DNA of 6,683 nt from positions 1-6,683 of the forward strand of contig JALNWL010000142.1 in assembly GCA_023230905.1 (NCBI GenBank). The letters run 5' to 3'. The notes below the pieces were generated by a model that was not told where the DNA came from, made no database searches, and saw only the letters and a program-made list of their open reading frames with translations. This document shows, piece by piece, positions 5,747 through 6,683 of the stretch. Made by a program: the position numbers and the translations under genes. Every line of letters starts with the position of its first letter. Within the stretch, counting starts at the first letter, position 1. Origin of the DNA: Syntrophales bacterium (lineage in GTDB: Bacteria > Desulfobacterota > Syntrophia > Syntrophales > UBA2251).

Positions 5747-6195
5747 CGATTTGGGGGGGCTTGGTCAACGTTTTGGTCAACACTTTTCAGGAACCCTTCC
5801 ATTTGGTCAACAGCCTTCTTCGTATCTGAGGCATCAACCGTGTCATACCACAAGAACATCTCCCGCGTGGAGTGACCGGTAATTTTCATAATGACCGATT
5901 CAGGTACGCCCGACTTCCGCATGTTCGTGTTGAAGCAGTGTCGGGTATCATGGAAGACAAACCCGTTCTTCACGCCTCGCCCGTAGGGAATTCCGGCATC
6001 CCTACACGCCCTGGTTAATGCGGTTCGGAGATCCTTGACCGGCTTGCCTTTGAACAGGAAGACCCGGTTCTTGTGCATGTTCTCGTCATGGATTGCCCTC
6101 GGGATCTTTTCCAAAACACCCCCTTGTTTTTTGAGTTTTCTTATCAGAAAAGCGCTGCGCCCCGCGTGGACGGAAGGCCAATATCCGGCCGCCAA
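5728..6195 (-). pseudogene. Truncated tyrosine recombinase (phage/island integrase), C-terminal half
   Basis: Remnant of a site-specific integrase, the enzyme that inserts and excises phages and genomic islands. The 155-codon open part covers the C-terminal catalytic region: KGKPVKDLRTALTRAC (49-64), HDTRHCFNTNMRKSGV (82-97, box His82 and Arg85), ITGHSTREMF (105-114, His108) and the nucleophile Tyr117 in LWYDTVD. The core-binding domain and the first catalytic arginine box (normally TG-x-R-x-x-E) are missing: the open frame begins at a TTG and is closed by a TGA at 6210-6208. I saw no matching sequence in the other minus frames up to the next gene. Full integrases of this kind are about 350-400 residues, so over half is lost and strand exchange is not expected. 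It faces the tRNA-Leu gene and is visibly lower in GC than its neighbours, as expected for acquired DNA. A short active protein cannot be excluded. Confidence 0.85.
5761..5811. repeat. Three direct repeats TTGGTCAAC
   Basis: Exact copies stand at 5761-5769, 5773-5781 and 5803-5811, 12 and 30 bases apart. They lie in the 3' end of the integrase remnant, where they encode repeated Val-Asp-Gln, and within 110 bases of the tRNA 3' end. They may be arm-type integrase binding sites or a simple coding repeat. Confidence 0.5.
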
Positions 6196-6405
6196 TGATC
6201 GTTCCGTTCAAGCCGTTTGATCGACTCATTCAAAATCCGGCCACTCGCCCTCCCGCCCGCCATAGATCCGAGCCACTCGGAAAATCCGTAACTGTCCGGG
6301 ATTGCATGTATTCATAATAAACACCCGCCCGCGCCCCGCCCCTGGCATGCTTCCCGCATCATCGTAAGACAAACCAACAAAAAACCCGAAAGGAGGGTAC
6401 GGATC

Positions 6406-6681
6406 ATGAAAAAGACACTCGGAACGATGATGGTGGCAGCGGCGGTGGTGCTCCTGACGGCAACCTTCAGCTTCGCGGAATTCGCGGTGGCGGGCGGCAA
6501 CGGCTTCCCCTACTTCCAACTCGGGTGCCTGATCGTCGGTGGGCTCGTCATTGTCTCCCTCAAACACAAATACGAAAAAATGTACCTCAACGAGGCGGTC
6601 GGCGCATTCGCCCTCTACACCGTCCTGATGGCCCTCTTCACCAACCCCGTCGTCGAAATGGTGAAAAACCTCGTCAGCTGA
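6406..6681 (+). CDS. Small exported/membrane protein of unknown function
   Basis: I do not recognise this 91-residue protein. Residues 1-24 form a good signal peptide: MKKT start, hydrophobic core 8-18, ending FSFA before EF. Then comes a Gly/aromatic stretch AGGNGFPYFQ (29-38), a hydrophobic segment (about 36-52), a charged loop KHKYEKMYLNE (53-63) and a second hydrophobic segment (about 64-79), ending in a short tail. If the signal is cleaved, the mature part is about 67 residues with two helices, ends outside and the basic loop inside. AGGAGG (6391-6396) lies nine bases before the ATG, a strong site, so the gene looks real. The 210 bp upstream hold no clear gene; CATAAT (6313-6318) could be a -10 box but lacks a good -35. 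It ends two bases before the window edge, so partners downstream are unseen. Its GC content matches the chromosome rather than the integrase remnant. Confidence 0.75.
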   Translation: MKKTLGTMMVAAAVVLLTATFSFAEFAVAGGNGFPYFQLGCLIVGGLVIVSLKHKYEKMYLNEAVGAFALYTVLMALFTNPVVEMVKNLVS

Positions 6682-6683
6682 CA

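Noticed and set aside
6118..6234. Minus-strand frame reading LNESIKRLERND upstream of and overlapping the integrase remnant
   Set aside because: I tested whether a frameshift hid the missing front of the integrase here, but saw no arginine box or core-binding domain in any of the three frames up to 6405.
6226..6315. Minus-strand 29-codon frame starting at 6315 (MNTCNPGQLR...)
   Set aside because: Poor ribosome binding site, no recognisable motif, and it is only the end of a longer frame antisense to the small membrane protein gene.

Overview
The window is a GC-rich bacterial chromosome segment (about 60% GC by eye). It reads like a member of the former Deltaproteobacteria (Desulfobacterota), an anaerobe with formate metabolism. 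The basis is the style of the SecG, Nth and FdhE sequences, the presence of a formate dehydrogenase maturation factor, and an integrase type common in that group. This placement is an inference by eye, not a database result.

Layout. At the left, on the minus strand, is a CPA2-type cation/proton antiporter (27-1418). A 164-bp divergent intergenic region (1419-1582) carries a promoter for each side and a cluster of three copies of a CCCGTCACA motif around the antiporter start site. To its right, on the plus strand, are fdhE (1583-2437) and, 15 bp later, nth (endonuclease III, 2453-3109). A sigma70-like promoter and a strong leader hairpin precede the operon gap (3261-4277), tpiA (4279-5031) and secG (5110-5481). 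No pgk lies between gap and tpiA. The gap product has Ser-Arg and Gly-Ser at the positions that normally set NAD preference, so it looks like an NADP-type enzyme.

After a likely terminator come a promoter, a palindrome and tRNA-Leu(GAG) (5616-5702, CCA encoded). Just 25 bp downstream, on the minus strand, is the C-terminal half of a tyrosine recombinase (5728-6195). It has the His-x-x-Arg, His and Tyr residues but has lost the front of the protein. This is the usual picture of a mobile element that once used the tRNA gene as its attachment site; this stretch is visibly less GC-rich than the rest. The window closes with a complete small exported or membrane protein of unknown function (6406-6681).

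How the genes relate: gap and tpiA supply central glycolysis or gluconeogenesis, and secG following tpiA is a common bacterial arrangement. FdhE serves formate dehydrogenase genes that must lie elsewhere. Most of the window is ordinary housekeeping. The points that deserve a second look are the cofactor signature of Gap, the repeat cluster before the antiporter, the gap leader hairpin, the integrase remnant with its repeats at tRNA-Leu, and the orphan small membrane protein. I did not find a convincing new multi-gene system.
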